This document shows positions 42,433 through 51,597 of a stretch of 64,000 nucleotides of DNA, piece by piece; position 1 is the stretch's first letter, and each line of letters starts with the position of its first letter. The notes under the pieces are model-generated. The model had not been told where the DNA came from, did not search any database, and worked only from the letters and a program-made list of their open reading frames with translations. The stretch lies in the NCBI RefSeq assembly GCF_002252525.1, contig NZ_NNRM01000003.1, forward strand, positions 62,001-126,000. The letters run 5' to 3'. The position numbers and the translations under genes are program-made. Origin of the DNA: Brucella pseudogrignonensis. GTDB taxonomy: Bacteria > Pseudomonadota > Alphaproteobacteria > Rhizobiales > Rhizobiaceae.

Positions 42433-44799
42433 TTAGAACTTGGTCGAAACACCAAAGTTGAAATTCTGAACCTTATCGGTGTCAGCCTTTGCAATCGGGA
42501 ACGCATAGTCGAAGCGCAGCGGACCGAACGGCGAAGCCCACATCAAGCTCACACCAGCCGAAGCGCGGAGTTTCTTGTCATCGCCCAAGACGCCCGGGGT
42601 ATCGTTTCCGTACAAGGTTGCAGCGTCTGCGAACAGAGCACCACGGATACCAAGGCTTTCTGGAACGAGCGGCATCGGGAACTGAACTTCAGCAGTACCG
42701 CTGAAGTAGGTGGTGCCACCCATCCAGTAACGGTTGCCGTTAGCAGCATCCTGATAAGGACCAATACCGTTGAACTTGAAGCCGCGGATAATGTCGGTGT
42801 TGTTCTTGAACAGATCGAAGATACGAACGCCGTCACTACCAAATTCGTGAATGTAACCACCGCCGACACCCAGCATACCGACAATGTCGGCTTCCTGCAT
42901 AAGCGTGGTGTAGTAGTTACCCTTGAAAGTCGTCTTCAGATACTTCGCGTCGCCACCAAGACCTGCGAATTCCTGCGTGAACTTGGCATAAAGACCTTCA
43001 TGTGGGTTCTTCATGTCGTCGATCGAGTTATACGTCAGCGAGTAGCTGATCGACGAACGCAGCCATGGGCTATGCTCAGCAGCTTCAATAAGTGCTGGAG
43101 CATAATAGTTAGGATCTGGATTGCCATTCTGGTCAGAAACGTACAGGTCGTACTTTTCCTGAACCAGGTTATAGGCCAGACCAGCCGAGAAGTTGTCAGT
43201 AATCGGCAGGCCGAAGCGGATCGTACCACCCGTCTGCTGAACGTCATAACGACCACCGTTGTCTACGCGGTACGAACGACGGAATACGTCAAAACCGGCC
43301 GACATGCGATAACCGAGGAAGTAAGGCTCAGTGAACGACAGTGCGTAGTTACGCATTTCGTCCTGACCTGCACCAGCACTGATTCGGATAAACTGACCAC
43401 GGCCAAGGAAGTTACGCTCGGTAATCGCAGCTTCAACCTGCGCACCTGGCGATTCTCCGCCGGTCGTGTAACCACCACCGATCGAGAACTCACCGGTCGA
43501 CTTTTCGACAACGTCAACCACCAGGATAACCTGATCTGGCTCGGAGCCTGGAGCAGTCGAGATATTGACGGTCTGGAAGAAGTCGAGAGCTTCAAGACGG
43601 CGCTTAGCGCGCTGAACCATGACCTGATTGAAGGCGTCGCCTTCGTTCATGTCGAATTCACGACGAATCACGTAGTCGCGCGTCTTGTCGTTGCCGCGGA
43701 TTTCAATGCGCTGAACGTAAGCGCGTGGACCCTGATCAACGCTATAAACAACCGAGATTGTGTGATTGTCGAAGTCGCGGTCGCCGCGTGGCTCAACCTT
43801 GGCGAAAGCGTAACCGCTACCAGCAACGTTTTCGGTAACCGCAAGAACGGAGTCTTCGATTTCCTTGGCGCTGTAAGGCTTACCTTCGCGGGTCTTGACC
43901 AAATGACCGAGCGACTGCGTATCAACGCCATCAACGGTGCTTTCGACGCTGACATTACCAAAGGTATAGCGCTGACCTTCATCAACCGTAACGGTGATCT
44001 CGTATTCGTTGGTCGATGGATTCAGAACCGCATTCGATGACAGTACGCGGAAATCTGCATAACCGCGATTGTAGTAGAAGCGGCGTAGCGTTTCTTCGTC
44101 AGCCTGCAGACGGCCTTCATCGTAAACGTCATTACGGGTCAGCCACGAAAGCGGGTTCGAACGCTTTGTGGAGATCACGTCACGCAGACGACGGGCGCTG
44201 TATGCGCTGTTACCAACGAAATTGATGCTGGCGATCTTCGTGCGCGAACCTTCAGTGATTTCATAAACCACGTTCACGCGACCCTGACCGAGATCAACAG
44301 TGCGAGCGTTTACAGTCGCATCGCTGCGGCCGATATGAGCATATGCACCCTTGATGGCTTCCTTATCAGCTTCCATCGTTGCCGCATCAAACGGCGAACG
44401 GGCTTTAAGCTGAACAGCACGAGCCAGATCAGGATCTTTGACCTTCTTGTTGCCCTGGAAGAGAACATTGTTCACAACCTGGCGCTCGCTCACCTGAACG
44501 ATCAGCGAACCACCCGACTGGTTGATGCGCACGTCCGAGAACAGCCCCATTGCGAACAAGCGCTTAACAGCAGCATCAATATCATTGCTGTTGAAAGCTT
44601 TGCCCGGGCGAATGTCGATGTTGTCACGGATTGTCTGAGCATCGACGCGCGTATTACCGCGAACTTCAATGCGATTGACGACCGCAGCCTCAGCAGCATT
44701 GATCGATGCCAGAGAGAGCGCAGCAGTACCCGAAGCTACAAGAGCCACCGACATGGCGAGCGCTGAAGCGGCGCCAAAGAATTTAGAACTTGCCGTCAT
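42433..44799 (-). CDS. bamA: Outer-membrane assembly factor BamA
   Basis: 788 residues. A signal peptide (MTASSKFFGAASALAMSVALVASGTAA) leads to five POTRA domains (about 45-430, e.g. VNRIEVRGNTRVDAQTIRDN) and a 16-strand barrel. Barrel features include GGGYTTGGESPG, GYRMSAGFDVF and the terminal strand ending in Phe (NFNFGVSTKF), the outer-membrane insertion signal. It folds beta-barrel proteins into the outer membrane. ATG at 44799 is preferred to the extension to 44868, which lacks a signal-peptide start. Confidence 0.96.
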   Translation of the reverse strand: MTASSKFFGAASALAMSVALVASGTAALSLASINAAEAAVVNRIEVRGNTRVDAQTIRDNIDIRPGKAFNSNDIDAAVKRLFAMGLFSDVRINQSGGSLIVQVSERQVVNNVLFQGNKKVKDPDLARAVQLKARSPFDAATMEADKEAIKGAYAHIGRSDATVNARTVDLGQGRVNVVYEITEGSRTKIASINFVGNSAYSARRLRDVISTKRSNPLSWLTRNDVYDEGRLQADEETLRRFYYNRGYADFRVLSSNAVLNPSTNEYEITVTVDEGQRYTFGNVSVESTVDGVDTQSLGHLVKTREGKPYSAKEIEDSVLAVTENVAGSGYAFAKVEPRGDRDFDNHTISVVYSVDQGPRAYVQRIEIRGNDKTRDYVIRREFDMNEGDAFNQVMVQRAKRRLEALDFFQTVNISTAPGSEPDQVILVVDVVEKSTGEFSIGGGYTTGGESPGAQVEAAITERNFLGRGQFIRISAGAGQDEMRNYALSFTEPYFLGYRMSAGFDVFRRSYRVDNGGRYDVQQTGGTIRFGLPITDNFSAGLAYNLVQEKYDLYVSDQNGNPDPNYYAPALIEAAEHSPWLRSSISYSLTYNSIDDMKNPHEGLYAKFTQEFAGLGGDAKYLKTTFKGNYYTTLMQEADIVGMLGVGGGYIHEFGSDGVRIFDLFKNNTDIIRGFKFNGIGPYQDAANGNRYWMGGTTYFSGTAEVQFPMPLVPESLGIRGALFADAATLYGNDTPGVLGDDKKLRASAGVSLMWASPFGPLRFDYAFPIAKADTDKVQNFNFGVSTKF

Positions 44800-45125
44800 A
44801 GGCTTTCCGAACCTTCGTTTCTTTCTGTCCCCGGGGCGAATTTCCCAGAAATGCACGTATAGATACAACCGTAATAGCCGGTTTTTCTATACAAGCAAGC
44901 GTCGCGGTTAAAAACTGTTTACTTAAACAACCGGCGTGGCATCCGCGCCACGCGATTTAACTGTTATGGTAAACAGATCACTACGCTTTTCCAGTCCTCA
45001 CTCCCAATGTTCATTTCTGATTAACGCCTCCGTACGGCTTCCGCCACACGTTGCGCTCCTTACGGTGGAGAGTCTCGCCAATCAGCAGCGCGACCCGGCT
45101 CCCCGTTTGCCAGCCGGACAGTGAT
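44800..45125. other. Intergenic region between rseP and bamA
   Basis: About 325 bases without a gene. It holds a hairpin GCGTGGC/GCCACGC (44934-44940, 44947-44953) and a second inverted repeat CGGTT...AACCG around 44904-44933. A bamA promoter could lie here; I cannot assign a sigma factor. Confidence 0.5.
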
Positions 45126-46265
45126 CTAGCAGGCAAACAGGTCGTTGAAAAGTACGAACCCCATGAATCCCATCACAACGAGGAACCCAACACGATAAAA
45201 AATTTCCTGTGCCCCAACAGACACTGGGCTGCCCTTGATTGCTTCCACAGCATAAAAAACCAAATGTCCGCCATCCAATGGTGGCAATGGAAACAGGTTC
45301 AAAAGCCCAATACCAATAGAAAGCATGGCTGTCAGCTGGATAAGCCAGTCGAATCCCTGACTTGCGGCTTTGCCCGCCATATTGGCAATTTTCACTGGAC
45401 CGCCGAGTTGGCACTTATCTTCACGGCCAACGGCAAAGCGTTGAAAAAACTCACCAGTTCGGCTGATGATGTGACCGGTTTCGACTATCGCCTGCCCTAC
45501 TGATTCGAGCGGACCATACTCAATGCGTCGAAAATTACCGACCGCCTGCGTAGTTTCCACGCCGATAGCACCCATCTTGACCTTGTTACCCAGCGGATCA
45601 GTACGTTCGACAAGGGCAGGTGTCGCTTTCAGATCGACCATCTTGCCGCCGCGTTCAACGGTAAAGTCCAACTCATCACCTGAGCGACCAGAAACTATCC
45701 GCTGAACATCGGAGAAAGTTGTGATTTTCTGTCCCTCAACACTGACAAAGCGGTCGCCCGGCTCAAAACCAGCTTCGGCAGCCGGGCTACCCGGCTGAAC
45801 CCCAGCAACAAGCGGATCAGCGATCTGCCGACCATAAAGCGCAAAGAACACGCTGAAGATGACAACCGTAAGAATGATGTTGAAGGCGGGACCTGCAAAA
45901 ACAGTCGCGGCACGTTTCCAGACAGGCTGGGTATGAAATGCCCTGCTCTGTTCTTCTGCACTGAGATTGGAGTTATCCACACCCACAGGTGAGCTTGTGG
46001 CGCTTTCATCACCCAAAAACTTCACGTAGCCGCCGAGCGGAATCGCAGAAAGCTTCCAACGCGTGCCATGCTTGTCGGTGAAACCGATCAGTTCGGGTCC
46101 GAAGCCGATGGAAAAGGCACTCGCACCGATGCCGCACCAGCGTCCAACGAGATAGTGGCCCATTTCATGCACAAAGACGACAACCGTCAGTACAAATAGA
46201 AATGGAATTATCGTTCCTACAAGCAGACTTTCGCTGCCGATAAAAAAGGCCAGAGCCTCCTGCAA
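45126..46265 (-). CDS. rseP: Site-2 protease RseP
   Basis: 379-residue intramembrane metalloprotease. The zinc motif VVFVHEMGHYLVGRWCG (HExxH) lies in the first membrane helix, a PDZ domain covers about 130-220 (PGSPAAEAGFEPGDRFVSVEG), and the second active-site motif is NLFPLPPLDGGHLVFY near residue 330. It cleaves membrane anti-sigma factors and remnant signal peptides. The start is a TTG after GGAG; no better start is visible. In many bacteria dxr sits between cdsA and rseP; here there are only 27 bases. Confidence 0.94.
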   Translation of the reverse strand: MQEALAFFIGSESLLVGTIIPFLFVLTVVVFVHEMGHYLVGRWCGIGASAFSIGFGPELIGFTDKHGTRWKLSAIPLGGYVKFLGDESATSSPVGVDNSNLSAEEQSRAFHTQPVWKRAATVFAGPAFNIILTVVIFSVFFALYGRQIADPLVAGVQPGSPAAEAGFEPGDRFVSVEGQKITTFSDVQRIVSGRSGDELDFTVERGGKMVDLKATPALVERTDPLGNKVKMGAIGVETTQAVGNFRRIEYGPLESVGQAIVETGHIISRTGEFFQRFAVGREDKCQLGGPVKIANMAGKAASQGFDWLIQLTAMLSIGIGLLNLFPLPPLDGGHLVFYAVEAIKGSPVSVGAQEIFYRVGFLVVMGFMGFVLFNDLFAC

Positions 46266-46292
46266 ATCACCACTCCTACGAATTCACACGCA

Positions 46293-47105
46293 TCAGAAAC
46301 TAAAGAAAATTGCAGACGGAACATCTGGCTCGGCAATAATCGCACCAAAGATGTACAAAAGTGCAGCAGCCGCAACAAGTCCGTCAACCCGATCCAGAAC
46401 GCCGCCGTGTCCTGGCAGAAGGCGGCCAGAATCCTTTGCACCGAACTGACGCTTCACCCATGATTCTGCGAGATCGCCAATCTGCGAAACAATCGACAGC
46501 AGCAATGCCAGCAATGGCACAACCCAGCTTCCGGGAGGTGCAACGAGCGACGCAACCAGAATACCACCCGCAACTGCAGCAGCCGCGCCGCCCAAAGCCC
46601 CAGACCATGTCTTGTTTGGTGAAAAACGCGGCGCCAGTTTTGGTCCGCCCAGAGCGCGCCCATTGAAATAGGCTGCGATGTCGGTGGACCATACGACGGC
46701 AAAAAGAAAGCAGATAGCTGTGAAACCGAACGGCTCATCGCCTCGAAGCAGCGAAAGCGAAATTGCAGAAAAACCGGCGTAAAAGAGGCCAGCAGCGGGC
46801 CAACCACGTCCGGTCTTCCACTGTGTTACGAGAAGAACAATTGAACCTGCAAGCAGCGCCCCGATAGTCAGCAGCGCGCTACGATCAAGCACAAGAAGAA
46901 TAAAGGTGAGAATAAGCCAAGCCCAGCCAAAGAGGCGGGAAAAGGACGTCTGCTTTGTCGCACTGAGTTCCGTCCACTCATAAAACATCGCCAAACCGAT
47001 CGCGATGGAAAAGAGCGTGAACCCCAGTCCGCCTACCCAGGTCAGCCAGAGAGCTGCAGCGCCGAGAACGATGGCGGTCAGAATGCGAGTTTGCAGATTT
47101 GACAT
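46293..47105 (-). CDS. cdsA: Phosphatidate cytidylyltransferase CdsA
   Basis: 270 residues, eight or so membrane helices. The C-terminal signature is intact: SPNKTWSGALGG, then SWVKRQFGAKDSGRLLPGHGGVLDRVDGLVAAA. Makes CDP-diacylglycerol, precursor of all phospholipids. Follows uppS after 84 bases containing a palindromic repeat. Confidence 0.95.
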   Translation of the reverse strand: MSNLQTRILTAIVLGAAALWLTWVGGLGFTLFSIAIGLAMFYEWTELSATKQTSFSRLFGWAWLILTFILLVLDRSALLTIGALLAGSIVLLVTQWKTGRGWPAAGLFYAGFSAISLSLLRGDEPFGFTAICFLFAVVWSTDIAAYFNGRALGGPKLAPRFSPNKTWSGALGGAAAAVAGGILVASLVAPPGSWVVPLLALLLSIVSQIGDLAESWVKRQFGAKDSGRLLPGHGGVLDRVDGLVAAAALLYIFGAIIAEPDVPSAIFFSF

Positions 47106-47131
47106 TGATACCTTTCGGCTAACCTAAACTG

Positions 47132-47175
47132 TTAGAGCGGCCTTTGTGCGCCCCACCGGCCGCACGGCACTCTAT
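47132..47175. repeat. Possible palindromic repeat between uppS and cdsA
   Basis: TTAGAGCGGCCTTTGTGCG (47132-47150) faces an imperfect complement CGCACGGCACTCTA (47161-47174). The TAGAG/CTCTA ends and GTGCG/CGCAC core suggest a dispersed intergenic repeat. Confidence 0.35.
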
Positions 47176-47189
47176 GCTGCCTGGCCGCA

Positions 47190-47957
47190 TCAAACCGCTG
47201 CACCTTTTGCTGAAGTGCATTCGATTGCAGGTGAACACTCTTCGAGCTTGTCACGCACCTCTACACCACCAAAACGGCGCTCGCGCTGACGGAAGACCTC
47301 ATAAGCCGCATCAAGATCGGCAGGCTTGAAGTCTGGCCAGTGGCCAGGAACGAACAGAAATTCTGCATAGGCTGCCTGCCAAAGCAGAAAATTAGACAGG
47401 CGCATTTCGCCACTGGTACGGATAATCAAATCCGGATCGGGAATACCGGCCGTGTCCAGATTGGCGGAGATCAGCTCCGCAGAAATCGATGATGGGTCAA
47501 GACGGCCAGCCGCCACATCACGCGCAAGGCTTTGCACCGCGCGGACGATTTCATCGCGAGAACCATAATTGAAAGCGATAATGAGGTTAAGGCCGCTATT
47601 ATGGCGGGTCAGAGATTCCGCTTCGCCAAGCAGGCTGCAAATGTCTGCGGCCAGCCCTTCGCGCTCACCAATAATGCGCACGCGCACATTATTACGATGC
47701 AGTTCGGCAAGATCGCGGCGGATAAAAAGCTTCAGCAATCCCATGAGATCGCCGACTTCACCGCTTGGGCGCGACCAGTTTTCTGACGAGAATGCAAAGA
47801 GGGTAAGATAGCCAAGGCCGCGGTCGCCAGCGCCCCTCACCGTCTCACGCAAAGCTTCGACACCGGCCCTGTGACCGGCGCTGCGCGGCAAACCGCGTGC
47901 CTTCGCCCAACGGCCATTGCCATCCATAATAATGGCTATGTGGCGCGGATCGGACAT
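47190..47957 (-). CDS. uppS: Undecaprenyl diphosphate synthase (cis-prenyltransferase)
   Basis: 255 residues. Signature elements: [32 protein letters not shown] with the catalytic Asp, [24 protein letters not shown], and [28 protein letters not shown]. Makes the C55 lipid carrier for peptidoglycan and O-antigen. The last residues (about 240-255) vary and lie next to a palindromic repeat. Located 188 bases after frr. Confidence 0.96.
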   Translation of the reverse strand: MSDPRHIAIIMDGNGRWAKARGLPRSAGHRAGVEALRETVRGAGDRGLGYLTLFAFSSENWSRPSGEVGDLMGLLKLFIRRDLAELHRNNVRVRIIGEREGLAADICSLLGEAESLTRHNSGLNLIIAFNYGSRDEIVRAVQSLARDVAAGRLDPSSISAELISANLDTAGIPDPDLIIRTSGEMRLSNFLLWQAAYAEFLFVPGHWPDFKPADLDAAYEVFRQRERRFGGVEVRDKLEECSPAIECTSAKGAAV

Positions 47958-48145
47958 GGCGAAGCTCTCCTCATTGGTAAATCATGCACAGCCAGTGCCT
48001 AACGTCATAAATCTGTAGCGCTTTGAAAAACACAATCAGAATTTCATAACTTACCAGACACTGGCAACAACTTGTTTCTAGTAGCCCATGCTTTCAAAGC
48101 CGCACTTTTCTAAAAAAAGAATTCGCGCGCTCCAAAATCAGGAAA

Positions 48146-48706
48146 CTAGACCTGCATGATCTCGCCTTCCTTGACCGAAACGATCTTATCCATTTCAGCG
48201 ATCGTATCATCGGTGAGCTTCTGAACCTTCTCAGAAAGACCACGGCTGTCATCCTGGCTGATATCGCCGTCTTTCTCGAGCTTCTTCAGCGTATCCATAC
48301 CGTCACGACGAACGTGACGGACTGCAATACGACCCTGTTCCGCATACTGATGCGCAATCTTGACCAGTTCCTTGCGGCGCTGTTCGTTGAGCTCCGGCAA
48401 AGGAATACGCAACGTCATACCGTCAGTAATCGGATTAAGGCCTAGACCGGAATCACGAATCGCACGCTCTACAGCGCCAACCATGGTCTTATCCCATACG
48501 GAAACTGACAGCATACGCGATTCAGGTACCGTAATATTGGCAACCTGATTGATCGGCATTTCAGATCCGTAAGCCGTAATCGTAATTGGTTCGAGCAAGC
48601 TTGCAGAAGCGCGACCCGTACGCAGACCACCAAGGTCATGCTTCAGGGCATTAACTGCGCCTTCCATGCGTCGCTTCAGGTCGTTGATGTCAAAAACATC
48701 GCTCAT
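48146..48706 (-). CDS. frr: Ribosome recycling factor
   Basis: 186 residues, standard length. Starts [36 protein letters not shown] and includes [28 protein letters not shown] and the long C-terminal helix. Splits terminated ribosomes together with EF-G. Follows pyrH after about 47 bases in the conserved rpsB-tsf-pyrH-frr order. Confidence 0.97.
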   Translation of the reverse strand: MSDVFDINDLKRRMEGAVNALKHDLGGLRTGRASASLLEPITITAYGSEMPINQVANITVPESRMLSVSVWDKTMVGAVERAIRDSGLGLNPITDGMTLRIPLPELNEQRRKELVKIAHQYAEQGRIAVRHVRRDGMDTLKKLEKDGDISQDDSRGLSEKVQKLTDDTIAEMDKIVSVKEGEIMQV

Positions 48707-48753
48707 GCATGTTCTCCTTCAGTGCGCGACAAGACAAACGATCAATACGCCGA

Positions 48754-49476
48754 TCAATTATCGGAAACGATCGTGCAGCGTCCTTTGCCTTGTAGAATTT
48801 CGGCCAAGCCGCCGTTTTCATGGATGGAATAGACTATTATCGGAATGTTGTTCTCGCGTGCAAGGGCGACCGCCGTTGTATCCATGACGGCAAGCCCGCG
48901 ATCAAGAACTTCCTTGTGCGTAAGCGCGTCAAATCGCGTTGCGGTTGGGTCTTTCTTCGGATCGGCGGAATAGATGCCGTCAACCTGAGTACCTTTAAGA
49001 AGCGCATCGGCGCCCACTTCAGCTGCACGCAGAGCTGCCGCAGAATCTGTCGTGAAGAAAGGATTGCCCGTGCCGCCTGCAAAGATCACAACCTTGCCCT
49101 CGTCCATATAAGCAGTTGCCTGTCGCTGCGAGAAACTCTCGCAAATTTCAGGCATTGCTATGGCGGAGAGAACAACCGCATCCACGCCGATCTTGTGAAG
49201 CGAAGTACGCAGCGCCAGCGAATTGATCACAGTGGCAAGCATCCCCATATGGTCGCCTGTCACGCGATCGCCGCCCTTGGATGCAACCGCTACGCCACGG
49301 AAAATATTTCCGCCACCAATAACGACGCCCACCTCAACACCAAGCTCCCGCGCTTGTTTGATATCATTGGCAATGCGGTCAGCAACCGAAACATCGATGC
49401 CAAAGCCCTGACTGCCCATCAATGCCTCGCCCGAGGCTTTCAAAAGAACGCGTTTATAGGCGGACTTAACGGACAT
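48754..49476 (-). CDS. pyrH: Uridylate kinase
   Basis: 240 residues of the amino-acid kinase fold. KRVLLKASGEALMG, VGVVIGGGNIFRG, the nucleotide region VIFAGGTGNPFFTTDSAAALRAAE and DALTHKEVL are diagnostic. Phosphorylates UMP; supplies UDP for UTP made into CTP by the pyrG product. ATG at 49476 with GGAG ribosome site is chosen over the frame extending to 49503. Confidence 0.96.
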   Translation of the reverse strand: MSVKSAYKRVLLKASGEALMGSQGFGIDVSVADRIANDIKQARELGVEVGVVIGGGNIFRGVAVASKGGDRVTGDHMGMLATVINSLALRTSLHKIGVDAVVLSAIAMPEICESFSQRQATAYMDEGKVVIFAGGTGNPFFTTDSAAALRAAEVGADALLKGTQVDGIYSADPKKDPTATRFDALTHKEVLDRGLAVMDTTAVALARENNIPIIVYSIHENGGLAEILQGKGRCTIVSDN

Positions 49477-49530
49477 GGAGTGTTCTCCGCAGATTGTGAT
49501 CAACTGTTAGTATTGGGGTTCCGATACACG

Positions 49531-49560
49531 AAGGGCACCGCGTTGTCACGCGATGCCCTT
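49531..49560 (-). terminator. Hairpin between tsf and pyrH
   Basis: AAGGGCA(T)CGCG and its complement form a long stem (49531-49542 with 49549-49560) 35 bases after the tsf stop. No T-run follows on the minus strand, so partial termination or RNA stabilisation is more likely than full termination. Confidence 0.45.
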
Positions 49561-49594
49561 CATAATCAAAAGCCTTTTCAGATGAAAAGACGAA

Positions 49595-50512
49595 TTAGCC
49601 CTTGGCTGCAGCAGCAACTTCAGCAGCGAAGTCGCTTTCTTCCTTCTCGATGCCTTCACCGAGAGCGATACGTGCAAAGCCAGTGATCTTAGCAGGAGCG
49701 CCGATCGACTTTTCAGCTTCCTTGAGGGCAGCTTCAACAGTCAGATCAGGATTGATAACGAAAGCCTGCGAAAGAAGAACAACTTCTTCATAGAACTTGC
49801 GCATACGGCCTTCGATCATCTTTTCGATGATTGCATCTGGCTTGCCCGATTCACGAGCCTGCTCAATGAAGATCGCCTTTTCGCGTTCTGCAGCAGCTGG
49901 ATCAACGTCAGCAGCGGTCAGAGCGAGTGGGTTGATAGCAGCAACGTGCATCGCAACCTGACGACCGAATGCGCTTGCAGCTTCTGCATTGCCTTCGGTT
50001 TCGATTGCAACGAGAACGCCGAGCTTGCCGAGGCCATCCGAAACACCGTTGTGGATGTAGGTAGCAACTGCACCCTTGGAAACTTCAAGAGCTGCCGAAC
50101 GACGGAAGCTGATGTTTTCACCAATGGTCGCAACTGCGTCCTTAGCAACCTGCGTAACGGACTTGCCGTCGATGTTCGCTTCAGCAACAGCTTCAGACGA
50201 ACCATCGGTCGAAAGAGCAGCCTGAGCGATCTTGCGGACGAGATCCTGGAAAGCGTCGTTACGAGCAACGAAGTCGGTTTCGGAGTTGACTTCAACGACA
50301 ACAGCCTTGTTGCCGGAAGCAGCAACGCCAACCAGACCTTCAGCAGCCGTACGGCCAGCCTTCTTGTCAGCCTTAGCGATACCCTTGGCGCGCAGCCAAT
50401 CAACAGCGGCTTCTACGTCGCCGTTGGTTTCAGCAAGCGCTGCCTTGCAGTCCATCATGCCTGCGCCGGTCAGTTCGCGGAGTTCTTTAACCTGTGATGC
50501 GGAAATGCTCAT
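49595..50512 (-). CDS. tsf: Elongation factor Ts
   Basis: 305 residues; nucleotide exchange factor for EF-Tu. N-terminal [37 protein letters not shown] with TDFVARN (the core contacts to EF-Tu) and C-terminal dimerisation part with [19 protein letters not shown] are as expected. ATG at 50512 (MSISASQ) follows AAAGGCG; the longer frame to 50527 is not needed. Confidence 0.97.
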   Translation of the reverse strand: MSISASQVKELRELTGAGMMDCKAALAETNGDVEAAVDWLRAKGIAKADKKAGRTAAEGLVGVAASGNKAVVVEVNSETDFVARNDAFQDLVRKIAQAALSTDGSSEAVAEANIDGKSVTQVAKDAVATIGENISFRRSAALEVSKGAVATYIHNGVSDGLGKLGVLVAIETEGNAEAASAFGRQVAMHVAAINPLALTAADVDPAAAEREKAIFIEQARESGKPDAIIEKMIEGRMRKFYEEVVLLSQAFVINPDLTVEAALKEAEKSIGAPAKITGFARIALGEGIEKEESDFAAEVAAAAKG

Positions 50513-50536
50513 TGTGTCGCCTTTCACGAAAGCGAA

Positions 50537-50624
50537 GGCACACCGAATGGGTGTGCCAACTTTTAACCGACGCTCATTGCATCGGAACGAATGAAGTTAT
50601 CCACCCGTCATGTGACGGATGGAT
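50537..50624 (-). promoter_or_regulatory. Two hairpins between rpsB and tsf
   Basis: A perfect eight-base stem GGCACACC/GGTGTGCC (50537-50544, 50550-50557) and a second, longer stem (ATCC, CCGTCA with TGACGG, GGAT at 50599-50624) lie between rpsB and tsf. They could set the ratio of S2 to EF-Ts by attenuation or mRNA processing. Confidence 0.5.
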
Positions 50625-50642
50625 GAAATTCATGAGCGCTGA

Positions 50643-51413
50643 TTATGCGCCTTCAGCTGGAGCTTCGAGAGCTGGCTCGATAGGAGCTTCAGCCTGTGCG
50701 CCAACGTCGATGCCGAGAGCGCCCTGCTGACGTGCAATACCGTCGAGAGCAGCGCGAGCAACCAGATCGCAATAGAGCGAAATAGCGCGTGCAGCGTCGT
50801 CGTTGCCTGGGATTGGGAAATCGATCTGGTCTGGATCGCAGTTCGAATCGATAACCGCAACAACTGGAATACCAAGACGCTTGGCTTCCTGGATAGCAAT
50901 TGCTTCCTTGTTGGTGTCAATGATGAACATCAGGTCAGGAACCGAACCCATGTCCTTGATGCCGCCGAGAGCGCGGTCAAGCTTTTCGCGTTCGCGTTCG
51001 AGGTTCAGGCGTTCCTTCTTCGAGTAACCCTGAGCGTCGCCAGCGAGAATTTCGTCGAGCTTGCGCAGACGCTGGATCGAGTTCGAGATCGTCTTCCAGT
51101 TGGTCATCATGCCGCCGAGCCAGCGTGCATTGACGTAGTACTGAGCCGAACGAGCTGCTGCGTCAGCGATGATGTCCGAAGCCTGGCGCTTCGTACCAAC
51201 GAACAGAACGCGACCGCCGCGAGCAACGGTGTCCGAAACGATCTTCAGCGCGTTGTGCAGCAGAGGAACGGTCTGGGACAGATCAAGAATGTGGATGTTG
51301 TTGCGGTCGCCATAGATGTAAGGAGCCATCTTTGGGTTCCAGCGGTGGGTCTGGTGACCAAAGTGAACACCAGCTTCCAGAAGCTGACGCATGCTGAATT
51401 CAGGCAATGCCAT
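50643..51413 (-). CDS. rpsB: 30S ribosomal protein S2
   Basis: 256 residues. Begins [35 protein letters not shown] and carries [52 protein letters not shown], all typical of S2. Residues after 230 form a short Ala/Glu/Pro tail. ATG at 51413; the frame to 51497 lies in the structured leader and is not protein-like. Confidence 0.97.
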   Translation of the reverse strand: MALPEFSMRQLLEAGVHFGHQTHRWNPKMAPYIYGDRNNIHILDLSQTVPLLHNALKIVSDTVARGGRVLFVGTKRQASDIIADAAARSAQYYVNARWLGGMMTNWKTISNSIQRLRKLDEILAGDAQGYSKKERLNLEREREKLDRALGGIKDMGSVPDLMFIIDTNKEAIAIQEAKRLGIPVVAVIDSNCDPDQIDFPIPGNDDAARAISLYCDLVARAALDGIARQQGALGIDVGAQAEAPIEPALEAPAEGA

Positions 51414-51437
51414 CTGTATTTTCCTTTTCCGGTTGAA

Positions 51438-51473
51438 CCTCCACGGACTGAGGCGATTGCTCGCCACCGGAGG
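51438..51473 (-). promoter_or_regulatory. Structured rpsB leader
   Basis: An inner hairpin GGCGA-TTGC-TCGCC (51452-51465) is enclosed by CCTCC/GGAGG (51438-51442, 51469-51473). It lies 25-60 bases before the rpsB start in a leader of roughly 150 bases. Ribosomal protein leaders of this kind often mediate feedback by the protein; S2 autogenous control is known in other bacteria, but the match here is inferred only from position and structure. Confidence 0.45.
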
Positions 51474-51567
51474 CTGAGGCAGGATTTCTCCCTGCAAAAG
51501 CCCAATCCCGTGTGTGGAATAGGCGCGCTGTTAAACCAACACGCCAATAAATGCAAGCCTTGCGACC

Positions 51568-51573
51568 ATTATA
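51568..51573 (-). promoter_or_regulatory. Candidate -10 element for rpsB
   Basis: The minus strand reads TATAAT here, about 155 bases before the rpsB start, in CGTTATAATGG. A matching -35 at ideal spacing is not evident, so this is a tentative promoter. Confidence 0.4.
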
Positions 51574-51597
51574 ACGCCAAAGGCTGTGGCAAACGAC

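Noticed and set aside
42394-44040. A 548-codon open frame opposite bamA
   Set aside because: Antisense shadow of bamA without domain similarity; bamA has signal peptide, POTRA repeats and terminal Phe.
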